Below, piece by piece: positions 21,257 to 32,331 of a DNA stretch of 64,000 nucleotides (its first letter is position 1; each line of letters starts with the position of its first letter). The stretch comes from Pyronema omphalodes (taxonomy: Eukaryota; Ascomycota; Pezizomycetes; Pezizales; Pyronemataceae): positions 930,001-994,000 of the forward strand of contig JAJJXM010000002.1 of NCBI GenBank assembly GCA_024516155.1. Direction: 5' to 3'. The position numbers were made by a program, and so were the translations under genes. The notes beneath the pieces were generated by a model. That model made no database searches. It was not told the DNA's origin and worked only from the letters and a program-made list of their open reading frames with translations.

Positions 21257-23836
21257 ATGAATTCAGACTTTTCGCAAACCCTCCCTCCTAATCCAGATTT
21301 GGCTCATCAAGCCGCGTTTCACAGCCACTTTTCACCCTTCTGGACCGATGTCATGAAGCACTCCGCCGTACCTTATCCCATCATGATGTCCTCCAACCGG
21401 ACAAAAGAGCTTCAGGACTTACACACGGCATTACACACAGCCTTGACAGCTATCGTCAGACGCTGGTGGTCACGACCAGACTTTTCTGATGTCATCCCAG
21501 TATCAGAGAAGCTCAGTCGTGTTTTGAAGGAGTTGGACCGGGTTAGGCCATATGAGATGATTGGCAGCTTTCGACCAGATTTCTTAATCCGAGATGGGGA
21601 CTCCAAAAGTAGTAACGGGATGAAGACAAACGGGGTCAACGATAACGAGTTAGATGGATCCTTGACCATTTGTGAGATCAACGCCCGGTTTATGTTCAAT
21701 GGCTTCATCCTGGCCATGGAGATGGATCAGGCCAGAGAAAGGTCAGGATTGACCACTGAGGGAGAGAAAGAAGGCCTGCATCATTCAACCTGCGGAAAAT
21801 TTGTATGTGAATAACTCCTCCAACTAAATAAAACTCTGCTAATATGAAATTTACTTCCAGACCGATTTAGTTCAGGCATACGCCAACCTTATTGACGCCA
21901 GCCGTCCAGTCGCTATTGTCGGTGACAAAGAATTGCGGGATCCACATGACGTAGCCCCGGCCGCAGATATGCTCTTCCCTTTCTCGCGATTTGTAAAGCC
22001 TCAATCACTACGTCTGAGCTCCGATGGGATGGGAATCACAGATGATATTGGTCCTCTTGACCAATTTTTGCTGGAGATGCATCAGTTCGAGATTGAAGAA
22101 CTTTCAGAACCTTTACTCCACGTTCTTGCAAAGACTTGCTGGAATGATCTAAGAACAATTTATTTTGTTCACGATAAGCGTATGCTGTATCTCATCCGGC
22201 GTGAGCTTGAGTGGTTGGTTGGTTTGGGCGAGATCACTCCTGGTCAGGCGGAGGTACTACGAAGAGGTGTAACGGAATCATATATCCCCAAGGACCCGCA
22301 GTTCGAAAGGATATTACATGAAGGAAAAAAGGATGAATGGACGTTAAAAATGTGTATGGCAGGAAAAGGCGAGGGAATGATTTTTGGAAAGAATGTCGAT
22401 GAAGATAGATGGAAGGAGGTATTGGAGTCCCAGCGTCAGCAGGAGAGTGGGTGCAGTTACGTCCTTCAGCGCTACATCAAGCAAAAACGGGTCCCCCTTA
22501 TGGTATGTGCTTTCTTATCTGAAACAAATCCTGCTATACACTTTCAGTTTTTGGTTGATGGAAGCTAATTTAATTGCATAGGTCCCTATGCCTTCATCAT
22601 CACCAGACGGCGAAGCATCCCTCACGAAAGTTTGCTGGCCATTGGTCGGAACATTCCTCTGCGTCGACCGCCACTTTTTGGGTATCTCCCCATGGCGAAC
22701 CGCACCTGCCGATATCATTGCACTCTCCCACGGCTTGGGATTCGCATTCCCCAGTATCACCGAGGTTTCAGTGCCCTCCGTAAACATCATTAAGGCCCCT
22801 CAAGCCAACCCTCAAAATGGGGTGAATGGAGTGAATGGGGTTGAAAATTCAAATTCTAAGCCGAATGGTAAGATAATTGAGAAAACCAATTTAATCCAAA
22901 CTAATCGTTGCATAGTCTCGGTACCTGCAGACGCACGTGTTTTTGCCGCATTAAACGGACCCGAAGTTCAGTACGACCAGGTCCGCGCATCACTTGCAAA
23001 ATATGGTCTTTCGGTTGTTCACCTACCGCGTCAAGACCCTGATAGCAAATATGTCGTCGCACTGTCCCAAGCTCTTGGACTGCCGTTAGCTCATTCAAGT
23101 GCACACGGTATTTTGTGGGATGTTCGGCCGATCGAGGGCATGGATTCGAAGCGTGCGGCTAGATCTGAGACTAAGGAATGCTTTCCTTGGCATACTGTAA
23201 GTTTTAGCATCCGTGATATATTTTAATTAGTCATTTGATATATCTATATACGTTTCTATATATAGATAGTCATTCGACATAGATATTCCAAAAAGTCTCT
23301 GCTTGCTGACCAATAATCTCTAGGACTGTTCCTTTGAGCTAGCACCTCCTCGCTACTTTGCACTACACATTCTCCACCCTGATCTCTGCGGAGGAGGTCA
23401 ACTCCGACTTCTCTCTGTACCACATCTTCTCGAACGTCTCCCCGCGGAAATCATCGCCACACTACAAACACCCCAGTTCAAGTTCCGCGTCCCCCGGGAG
23501 TTCATGAAAGACAAAGACCACGTAGTCGGATCGATCCTAATGCCTCTTCCGCTGGGTCCTGGAGAAGGGACACCAGTTTGGAAGATGCGATACCGAAGAG
23601 AAATTATTGACCCAATGAATGAAGAGGCTAAGAATGCGTTGGATGTATTGGAGAAAGTTTTAGCTGAGATTAACGAAGGAAAAACTCCTGGTGTTAATGT
23701 CCTTGGTCCGGATGTTATGACGGAAAATGCGGTGATTGTGGTAGATAATGCAAGGTTTTTGCATGCGAGAAGTGAGATCAATGATCCGAGGAGGTGGTTG
23801 AGACGTGTTAGATGGGCTCCGGAACACTTTGATTAA
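21257..23836 (+). CDS. ATP-grasp-like ligase fused to a TauD-type Fe(II)/2-oxoglutarate dioxygenase
   Basis: Four exons by eye: 21257-21802, 21861-22502, 22582-23196 and 23324-23836, all phase 0; 771 aa. The N-terminal half (about 40-470) resembles the ATP-grasp fold of circularly permuted or glutathionylspermidine-synthase type: FRPDFLI (105-111), CEINARFMFNGF (139-150), a glycine-rich TLKMCMAGKGEGMIFGK (343-359) and YVLQRYI (382-388), then GTFLCVDRHFLGISPWRT. The C-terminal half (about 510-771) is a TauD/TfdA dioxygenase with iron ligands H600-x-D602 (WHTD) and H748 (FLHAR), and the 2-oxoglutarate-binding Arg cluster RRWLRRVRW (757-764). Intron 3 falls between residues 601 and 602, inside HxD. 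Predicted activity is ATP-dependent amide-type ligation plus oxidation of a small molecule; the substrate is unknown. Low-complexity NGVNGVNG links the domains. I am sure of the dioxygenase, less of the ATP-grasp half. Confidence 0.88.
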
Positions 23837-26169
23837 GAGAACCATAGGAGAAGTCTTTGAGGTTATGGTGTTTTGTTTTGGTATTATTGGAGGGCTGAGG
23901 AAAGTGCTAGGATTCTCTCTGGTAACTCGGAAAAATGTTTTGTAACATACATGGTTTTTGTGTGATAGGATGGATTGGCGTTTGGTAGGAAAAAAATGTA
24001 TTGTTCATTCAAATGGAATGCAAAGGATCAATTGAGAGTGTTTCGACTGCTACTACAAGGAAAAACTGGCGACAAAAAGTATTCGAGAGGTGCCAACGAC
24101 CTGCAACTCTCTGCTTTACTCTTACTTCAAAAGACTGGCCCAAGAAACGACCGCAAAACCTTCGTCCAATAGAATGGTAAAGATTAAGTCGATGATGTGG
24201 TACTTGCCGGCTGTGTTGCGTAATGCTCTGAGAATTGGTATACATCCGTTAAAAGAGCATCCAATCGGTGCTGAAGAGTAGGATAACGGTGTGATTGATA
24301 GGTGTGGATAAAAAAAGGCGGAACACCACCGGTAGTTACTCGACAAATAGCAATAATGTCCTCAGAGTTTCAGTTACTCAATACCATGCAGGTTTTGTAT
24401 TGAAAATTTTAAATAGAGAAGCAGTATTTGCTTTTGATTTCACTTCCATTGGTCCTGCAAACGAAGCAGATGCGATATTGTGATTTAGTCTCTCTGATTC
24501 GATCGTCACGGTATGCTTAGGAATGTTTAACACACATACTGGTCGGCTAAAGCTTCTAACTCACCGACAACAGCTACACGCTGAGGTTGCTTGGAACTAG
24601 AGTGATTAGCCGGCGTTATTTTCTCAACGTGATTTGTATAATGCGTTTTCCTTCATGACCGTCTCCAATGTATACAAAGCATTTTAAACCCTCGAGCTCA
24701 GGGTAAACGTTGATTTTGTTCTTCTATTTTTGTCCGCAATTCGGAGTACGCTCACTGGCTATTCTTTTTGTTCTTGTCCTTTGTCCTCTTTCTTCTTCTT
24801 TTGCAATTTCCTCCCTTTCGGATTTTTTGGGCTCCGCTTTCTCTGTCTTCTTGTTGGATCTGATTCCCTGGGCCGACGAATTTACATCTTCATCGTGTCA
24901 CGTGATTGTCCTTCTGTAAATATTTCTTCCATGATGGCATCAATATCTCGTGGTTAATCTTTCATTTGTTTCCTTCTTTCTTCTTCCTCTTCGGCTCTTA
25001 ATCTTTCCTTTCCGTCAAACCTGGAAGTGCTTTTTGATGCCTTCCGCCTTTTACTACGGGCATTCCTTGACCATGTGTTTAGCTTTCTGTCTATCGCTCA
25101 AATTGCACTACCAGGATACGCTATCTGGAATTTCTTTTTTATCTATTTAAAGTGCACTCTGACGACTGTGTGTCTTGTCTTTAATCGTAATATCGAGTGG
25201 CCATTGTCTTCGTTGTCTTAATGGCGGTGAACTCCAGTTTCACTTTTGATGGCAAGCTAGTCGAGACCAATTTATTTTTATAACCATTGTCTCCATGCTT
25301 CGGTCTGCTTTTCCTTGGCGTATCGATTCAGGCGGGGGATTACGGCGACTTTCTCTTGGAAGGTTATTCTTATTGTGTGTTACGTGATTTAGCCCGAATA
25401 AGAGCCCTAACCCTGAAACAGTCGCCAAGAACGTTGTAAAAGGGTCCTATGACGTCGAGAATGACCCTGTCCCGTTAACTGCACTATTGTCCGAATACTG
25501 CTGTCCGGGGGGCCTAGACGGAAATCCTGGATACGGTTGTTTTTGTTTCGCTCGGTTCTTATTTGTCTCACTCCGCTGTTCTCTTTTGAAACTTTGTATC
25601 AATGGTTTGTTATTGTTTCACACTCAAGGCTAGAAATAATTGGAAAGGACAAGAAGGGCGGATTTTTTTTCTTTTTTTTTTTACAAAGAAGGATGACTTT
25701 CTATCTTTCATAAATTTATGCACAGACTTTCCTTGATTTTTTGACTGTCTCGACGACCCCGGTTCTTTGGCTCTTTGTTTCTAGGTAATATCAGTCAACA
25801 CAGAACGTTGCATCTGCCTTAAGATTTCCAACAGTTGCTATTTTTGGGGACGGTAGCAAAGAGAAGGGGTCCTTCTAGAATAATTGTGGGAATTTTGCTT
25901 TTATTGCTATGGATTAGATAAACAGTGTAGTGTTAAGTAAGCTAAAGCAATAAAAATAACCGACCCAGTTTTCCTCTCCACTAAACACCAATTAAAGAAT
26001 ATCGTTAATATATTAAAAATTTGGTGATTCTCCTCCTCGTCAGTTTTAATTTATTCTGAGGCTTTGAAAACCTAATTAATAAATTAAGCATTCCGCTGTT
26101 TGCCGTGATAATTACCAGCATGCGAGAATTTGTTCGTGTACTTGTCGTGATAAGCGTATAAGAATGCAT
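23837..26169. other. Intergenic region
   Basis: About 2.3 kb with no supportable gene. It is T-rich, with pyrimidine tracts at 24750-25150 and 25660-25685; several 60-80 codon frames there are only by-products of the T/C bias. No RNA gene or transposon is recognised. Confidence 0.5.
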
Positions 26170-27116
26170 CTACTGCCACCACCAGTCGCTAGATCCTGGG
26201 CGTGGCACTGGTCTTTTTGCTAAAAGCTTCTTTTCCGCTTCTCGCTCCGCCTTCTCTCTAGCCTCTTCCACCTGTAGCCAAGTCTTCTTTTTTTCATCCA
26301 ATACTTCTACCGCAGCTTGAACGGAAGGGCTCATTTTAGCTTTGACGTCCTCTCGAATTTGGCTCCGGCGTTTATTGCGAACCGAAATAACACTGATTCT
26401 GTTAACGTTACGTTCCTGCCAGAGGTAAGCATGCCCATCGCAACATTTCTTCTCCCTTTTCGAGACTCTGAGTTCGGCTTCCTGCTTTGCTGTCGTCATA
26501 TCATTTTTAATATCCAGTGAGAAGTCAGGGTAGTCGGCTTCTGCCATCGATGGAAGACTGTTGTTATTGAAGTATCCCTCATCATCTTCCTCGTCGAAGT
26601 ACTCCCAGAACCAATGTCCATATCTATAATAAGCTTCAAGGCTTTTCCAATACTTTGGGTCAACATCCCCAAACTTGTGGAGCATCCACAGATGTAGCTC
26701 CTGCTCGGTCTCGAAGTCCGGAGGGGTAGGTAGGTCGGGTTGAATGCCGAGGCGTGCTTGCTCCAGGACCCGATTTCGGGCATTCATGAGCTCTTCTTGG
26801 TGGTTATAGACTGGCCAGCTAATAGATGCTTTGTCGTTATTGATTTTAGGGCTGAATATGTCAGCATATAGTGATAGAAGAGGAGAGTTGGATTGGAAGT
26901 ATACTTCTTGGGCTTGTTCACACGCGGGGGCTTGTAGGTACCGCTATCATCCCCATCGAAGCTTTCGACATCGGAGTCATCGCCGTCGTCATCTTCGTCG
27001 TCATCATCTTCGTCGTCATTCTCGTCTCCATTGCAGTCCAAGGGATCATCGGTATTCCGACCCAGCGCGTCGGAGGAATCCAGATTATTTGGATCAATCT
27101 TTGAGAGAACGGCCAT
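26170..27116 (-). CDS. Hypothetical protein with an acidic N-terminal tract
   Basis: Two exons on the minus strand: 26905-27116 and 26170-26818, joined over an 86-nt GT-AG intron (26819-26904); 286 aa. I start at the ATG at 27116 (MAVLSKIDPNN); the open frame continues nine codons upstream but only from a GTG. Residues about 25-60 are an almost pure Asp/Glu tract encoded by an imperfect GAT/GAC/GAA repeat. Then comes KPPRVNKPKK. The middle is aromatic-rich (WMLHKFGDVDPKYWKSLEAY, YGHWFWEYFDEEDDEGYF) and the C terminus is a charged, probable coiled coil (about 225-270) ending WWWQ. I recognise no known domain. The acidic and basic blocks suggest a nuclear or chromatin-associated protein, but that is only a guess. 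Confidence 0.72.
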
Positions 27117-28619
27117 CCTGTTGGGTATATGTTGGTGGTGCACAAATGATGATAGAGGAAGATGGGAGATTCAAGGTCAGTTGTTTGTGAAAGACAATGT
27201 GCCGTTTAGGGTTGAATAAAAGTCGGCCACAGGCCCCCTTCTGTTGATCGGCGGGTGGGCGAAGTAACCAAGAGGTGTCGAAGTGAACCCGTAGCCGAAT
27301 CCCATGATTGACTTTGTTAAGTTTTATTTCCTACATTCCTTCGTTTTACTCCAAACATAGTCTTATGGCAAGTCTGCTTCCCTCGCCGTGATCTTTCCCT
27401 CCCCCTGTCTACCCTATTATTAGAGTACATGGCGTCACAGGAAACCGGGTCCTTGATGGATTCATGATCACTGGTTACGCCTAGAGTTCTTAGCGAGGTT
27501 CAGACACAACACTGGGAGCCGGCTTCGGTAGCGGTGCCAATGGTGTATTCGATAGTGCTTCTTGCAGATAAAACAGAGGTGCGTATAAACAGTCCGAGTT
27601 GTTGGGATTACTAATGGTGATAGACCGTGTCTCCACTCTAGTTTTCAAGACCTAAAATCCAGTGTTCAGGTGAGGATCCAAAAAACAACGACATTATTAC
27701 ATAGTGTTTGAGTGGGAGTTGATAAAAATTATTGGAATGTAAATTATTAGCGCACTCAGACAAAACTTTTCCTTGGAAGGTCTATAAGCAATTTCCTACA
27801 CCATACAGAATCTAATAATGTGGTATCTCCAGATCCTTGAAATACTGGCTTTAGTTCTCGTTACTGAGGAGGCCTAGCATGGGCGGGGCCGCTGCCTCGT
27901 TTTATAGCGTCAAATCCGCAAACCTACCGCAAACACGCAGATTTTCCTGCAACTGTAACCAAAATTACTCATGGGGTGTGTGTGATATTATATTTAAGTT
28001 CTGGAAAGCTGCGTGTCACTAGGCGCTGCCTGCTTTGCACTTGATCCCCGCTGACCGAATATGATGTCGTCATGGTGACCGCGTCTCTCACAAACTATCC
28101 CGCCATCCACCCTTAGTAATACCAACCATCTCGACCAAACGGTGTTACAGATTCGATAGTAGATAGAGGGCTTTTAATGGACGATCAAGCTCTTCGGGTG
28201 GTAACAGGGCAGCTTCGAGGGGTTGGTAACGGCAGCGGGTTGCAAATGGCTTCAAATTGTAATGCATAAAGCGTGGCTCAAGTGGGTATAGCCATATATA
28301 TCAGCGAGTTTCTAATTATCATATGTATAACATTTAGAGGTGATTTTCGTGCTCAAGTGTCTTATTTAGTGGTTTTATTCATTTTTTTGATCGTGCATTG
28401 ACAGTGACCTAAAAGGCCCATATGGGTCAAAAAAAAAATTAAAATCCAGTCCTCGTGGTCTAAGCTATCTAGTGAGGCCCCCTAATCCCTCGAGTGTCTT
28501 CTACTACTGCTATTGCAGACCATTAAACGCCATCACCAACTATCACCAATCATCGCAAATTCGAGATCCATCTAGAGTACATAAAAACCTTCGAAATCGC
28601 CTAAAAGTTATGGATTATC
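27117..28619. other. Intergenic region with one copy of a dispersed repeat
   Basis: There is no gene. The first 100-200 bp are the promoter of the acidic hypothetical gene. A short dispersed repeat copy is at 28451-28484 (see the separate entry). Nothing else is recognised. Confidence 0.5.
28451..28484 (+). repeat. Dispersed repeat, copy 1 (CCTCGTGGTCTAAGC family)
   Basis: The sequence starting CCTCGTGGTCTAAGC and ending CTAGTGAGGCCCCC matches 56398-56430 at about 28 of 32 positions, including the first 15 bases exactly. Weaker similarity extends upstream (CCTAAAGG-like block and an A-rich spacer). It is probably one end of a short mobile element or SINE-like sequence. Confidence 0.55.
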
Positions 28620-29075
28620 TCAACAGATATTCTGAGCTTCGGTGGCCGGCTTCTGTGCCGCTCTCTCACAACCAACAGCTCCTAAAAACCAACGCCCCTT
28701 TGTGATATTTGATGGGTGAGCCTCTATTTTCAACTCATCAGATAGCTCCGGATGGTCTCGGCTAACCGGATTCTCCGATTGAAATATTTTGTAAAGCAGA
28801 AAACGGCGATAAGGAAAGGGAGTCGGTAAAAGTTGACCGCGAATAAACGCAGCTCCAGAAGGCCAGCTATCCCCCACGAAAGCGGCTACTTGTATACTCT
28901 GGTACTGTTCAGGGTATGGTGTACAAATATAGCTGAATCCTGGAAGAAAGTTCGATTGAAAGATGAAGACCGAGTTCGACATTTTTTTTTTGACGGATGG
29001 TGTAAAGGCCGTATCTAGAGGGTGAGATGGTTTGGTTTGACGTTTGACGTTTGAAAGGAGGTCGGAGGGGGTCAT
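28620..29075 (-). CDS. Doubtful 151-aa hypothetical ORF
   Basis: An ATG-initiated open frame of 151 codons with mixed, non-repetitive amino-acid content (for example FLPGFSYICTPYPEQYQSIQ and VAAFVGDSWPSGAAFIRGQL). I recognise no family, signal peptide or splice-extended neighbour. It lies next to a dispersed repeat copy and could belong to a mobile-element remnant. Its length is only marginally above what chance allows in this sequence, so it is listed only as a possibility. Confidence 0.2.
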   Translation of the reverse strand: MTPSDLLSNVKRQTKPSHPLDTAFTPSVKKKMSNSVFIFQSNFLPGFSYICTPYPEQYQSIQVAAFVGDSWPSGAAFIRGQLLPTPFPYRRFLLYKIFQSENPVSRDHPELSDELKIEAHPSNITKGRWFLGAVGCERAAQKPATEAQNIC

Positions 29076-30348
29076 ATGTTCTCTGAATTAGAAGTACATT
29101 TGGCATTTCAAAGTATTTAGGTTACAGTATCTGGGTATAAAGTCTCGTTTACGCCTTCCCGGCGAAATTAACCGACCGGAACAAAGCATCACGGGATCAA
29201 TAGAATACTTCGGGAATCGTAAGGAAGTTTAGTTTGTTCGGTCCGCAATTCGGCATCTTAGAATAGCACCCGCATAAGGAATGTACATCGCTTAAGGTAT
29301 GCTGCGTCTGGTGCTCAAGAAGCGACTGAGTCGATAAGAAAATCCATTTAACTCGTGTCACCGCATATATACTGGACATGGACCCCAACATACTCTCCAC
29401 TGATCATGAGGCACTCGTTCTCTCAGCGTACCCAATACCAACTTGACAGCTTTTTCGCGGCGGATTCCGTCCGTCGGATGCACATTCTGAGTAGACCCAG
29501 TAGCACATCGGCTATGAGCCTCATTGTGCCCTTTTGTTACATATACGGAAACGTGCAAGCTTCCGCAGCCCCTGGAGGCGTTGGGATGATCTCATACCAC
29601 GGTTATTGCACGTGGATAGGAATAAAGCGGCGATATAAACGGCACAATCCCACTCATTTGGTACTGGCTCTGCATCGCAGATATACAAACCTTGGATATT
29701 TCAAAGCTTGGCGCGAAGATTCCAGGTTTAATCTTGGTTGCACCACATCATGCATGTTTTGGAAACCCTAAGCCCTACAGATTCTTCTGCGACATGGCAA
29801 GTCGAGCCTTATGAAAATCCATACGATCACCGGTGTTGAAAATTTACGAAGATTATGACTTCCAGTGAACAAAGGACAACTCATGGGATTCTCAGTTCGT
29901 TTGCAACCAAAGCGGGCCAATGGCTGTGCCACCCCCGGCCGGTTCTCGGGTTCATGCAGGGGCGCAAATTGGGTTATTCACTGCCTAGAAGGTTAAAGGC
30001 AATAATATTAACTGTTTATTTAATGGAGTTTAAAAGAAGAATTTATGCCAACATTTGATGATCCCGCTGACACCGCACACTATAGATAAATAGCCTGGCG
30101 CGTTTCTCGTTCATAGAATTATGCGATTCTGTTAAGAGGATCGAATGTCTCCAGAGAATGCAGAAGAATAGAAGAATAGAAGAAACGATATTCGAAGATT
30201 CACCTCAAATCGAATAGCAGCCAGAAAGACTATCTGGTAGTTGCAGCCCAACTCAATTTGAATCCCAACTTCACTATCGGCCCTGAAGAAAAATTTGACT
30301 CGAAAAATTGGAAAACCAAGCTGTTTCCACATCTCTTACTTCGGCAAC
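29076..30348. other. Intergenic region
   Basis: No convincing gene. A 138-codon frame at 29355-29771 lacks an ATG start and any recognisable domain. A GAAGAATAGAA repeat is near 30164-30185. The region directly upstream of 30349 may hold an unrecognised first exon of the following membrane-protein gene. Confidence 0.4.
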
Positions 30349-31596
30349 ATGATCGTTATTTATGTCAAACGAGAGAACCCCACTCGACTGCCAAACTTCT
30401 CCAAGAGTAACAGTACCGATTATATTAGACCCATTATATCCAACGCCAATGACTCCGCCAGCAAAATTCCGGATTACACACTCCAATCGGATCCTATAAG
30501 GATTGAACGGGTAATTCATACCACTCTTCAAGATCTAGATATTAATGCCCACAAAAGACAAACACCGCTAGAGACTGCAAAACAAGGGGAGGCAAACGGC
30601 GCCATAGTTTCAATAATTGCGGTTACACCGGACCTACTAATTTATTCGACTTTAAGAACGACGATTACCTCATATCGTACCATACGTCCCACAAAAACCG
30701 TAATAGAGAACACTAGGAGTTCCATGCCTTCAACAGTGACTTCTGCTACGACTTCAGCATCGATTCTACAGACAATTACATCATTCAGAGGACAGACATT
30801 ACCCACCACAATGTACACGATTTCTACGATTACAACCCCCAAACAGCAAACGAATAGTTTCCAAAGCCTTACGACATACTTGTCGCCCACAACAGTCGAA
30901 ACGAAAACATCAAGCATCACAACAATCACTGCAACCCAGGAGCCAGCCGCAGAAGATAGCTCTAAAGCAGGACACAAGTATGGCGTATTAACAGTGGCAA
31001 GTGTTATTGCATTGCTCGCATTTGTAATGCTATGTGTTTTTATGTGGGGCCAGAGACGTACTGGCTACCCGGCGTTTATCAAATTCTCGAAATGGTTGAA
31101 GAAAAAGTGCAAACAGCATAAGCAGAACATTCCCCGAGGAATGGAAGGGTCTCGAACACCTCAGGAAGATGCCAGCTCTCAAATGAACCTTATCATAAAG
31201 GAGGCCGATTCACAAGGTTTAAGGCAAATGAATATTCCGGCCCTCAAGAGAGACGCGGGGTCAAGAAGGCCCCGTAGACACACTCGGAAGCTTAAGCCCA
31301 CACTCGATAGTGCTACGTCTTCGAGTAAACAAGGAACACCGAAAACACAACGAAACTATCTATATGATAACGTCGATAGTCTTGGAGGAATACCTCTGGA
31401 AGCTGTGCATAGGGATTCCGAAGACCTTGATACTGGTATGGCCTCCAGTTTCGTTTCAACTCAGATTCCGAGAATTCCTACGCCAGGGTTTGAACAGGAA
31501 ATCCGTAACTCATATGTCCAGAGCACGTTTGCTGCAGAGAATCTTAGCGATGAGAGGAGATCAGATTCATCTTGGCTTGGCCGAAACCAAGCATGA
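30349..31596 (+). CDS. Single-pass membrane protein with Ser/Thr-rich ectodomain
   Basis: An open frame of 415 codons from the first in-frame ATG at 30349; the frame is open back to 30262 and an upstream exon is possible, because no signal peptide is visible. Layout: about 100 residues of mixed sequence, then a long Thr/Ser-rich stretch (TTITSYRTIRPTKTVIENTR, TVTSATTSASILQTITSFRG) typical of O-glycosylated fungal surface stalks. One hydrophobic helix follows (GVLTVASVIALLAFVMLCVF, about 30982-31041), then a basic juxtamembrane segment (KFSKWLKKKCKQHKQ) and a cytosolic tail of about 150 residues. The plan resembles wall-stress sensors of the Wsc/Mid2 type, but without their cysteine-rich domain, so I give no function. 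A second single-pass gene follows 735 bp downstream on the same strand. Confidence 0.68.
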   Translation: MIVIYVKRENPTRLPNFSKSNSTDYIRPIISNANDSASKIPDYTLQSDPIRIERVIHTTLQDLDINAHKRQTPLETAKQGEANGAIVSIIAVTPDLLIYSTLRTTITSYRTIRPTKTVIENTRSSMPSTVTSATTSASILQTITSFRGQTLPTTMYTISTITTPKQQTNSFQSLTTYLSPTTVETKTSSITTITATQEPAAEDSSKAGHKYGVLTVASVIALLAFVMLCVFMWGQRRTGYPAFIKFSKWLKKKCKQHKQNIPRGMEGSRTPQEDASSQMNLIIKEADSQGLRQMNIPALKRDAGSRRPRRHTRKLKPTLDSATSSSKQGTPKTQRNYLYDNVDSLGGIPLEAVHRDSEDLDTGMASSFVSTQIPRIPTPGFEQEIRNSYVQSTFAAENLSDERRSDSSWLGRNQA

Positions 31597-32331
31597 GTAA
31601 ACGAGGATGAGGATAATCAAAAATGTAAAAGACCGATGGTGAAAGGCTGGAATGAACGATTTGTCTCTTTGTATGTAATAAAAATATTGTTTTGCGGAGT
31701 TTAGGCTAGCATTATCGATAGAAGTAATTTTAGTGTGGTGTCTTACTATGGTTGGCAGATAAAACAATTGAGGAACAATACTTTACACTGCCGCCAAAAA
31801 TGCATGAAGGAGAGAGATAGGCGGGAACAAAGCCACCGAGTGAATCCTTTCAGGTGCGCGAAAAATAAACCGTGTAACCTAAGGGAATTTCGCCCTCTCA
31901 GCGCGAAACAGCACTCCGGTGGCATTCTTTACATCCACAGCAAAGATCCCGAGCGAGACGTACCTTGCCTACCATTCGTCGCCCCATATATCCGTACCTA
32001 ACCAACGCGCTGGTAAACAACGAGTGGGGGATTCATAGCTCGACGATCACTTTGATGTACCACTGCGAGATTTTGGAACAACTCCCAAACGCCCCATTGA
32101 CGAATATTTCGGGTTGATGCATGATTTATGGTATGCAATCCCTGACGATCTAACGAATGGACGTTTGATTTCCGGCGTTGATAGACTATTACTTACAGTA
32201 TCACGCGTTCATAGCCACAGTTATACTTGTGTTAAATGGCACAAGATTTTTTTGTCCCTAGGAATCAGTTTCACCTCTCGAGAACCATTCTATGCGCGTA
32301 ATCGGACAAACATCTCATTCAAACAACAAAA
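31597..32331. other. Intergenic region between the two membrane-protein genes
   Basis: 735 bp with no gene seen. It is likely the 3' UTR of the first gene and the promoter of the second. No specific motif is recognised. Confidence 0.5.

Noticed and set aside
19022..23836. Classical NRPS, PKS or isocyanide-synthase cluster
   Set aside because: No carrier, condensation or ketosynthase domains; the N-terminal half of the fusion lacks PvcA/Dit1-type motifs, so an isocyanide-synthase/TauD fusion does not fit.
27117..27143. Nine-codon N-terminal extension of the acidic hypothetical protein
   Set aside because: It would need a GTG start; the ATG at 27116 is preferred.
29355..29771. 138-codon plus-strand frame
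   Set aside because: No ATG at the start of the frame, no domain, and composition typical of random translation.
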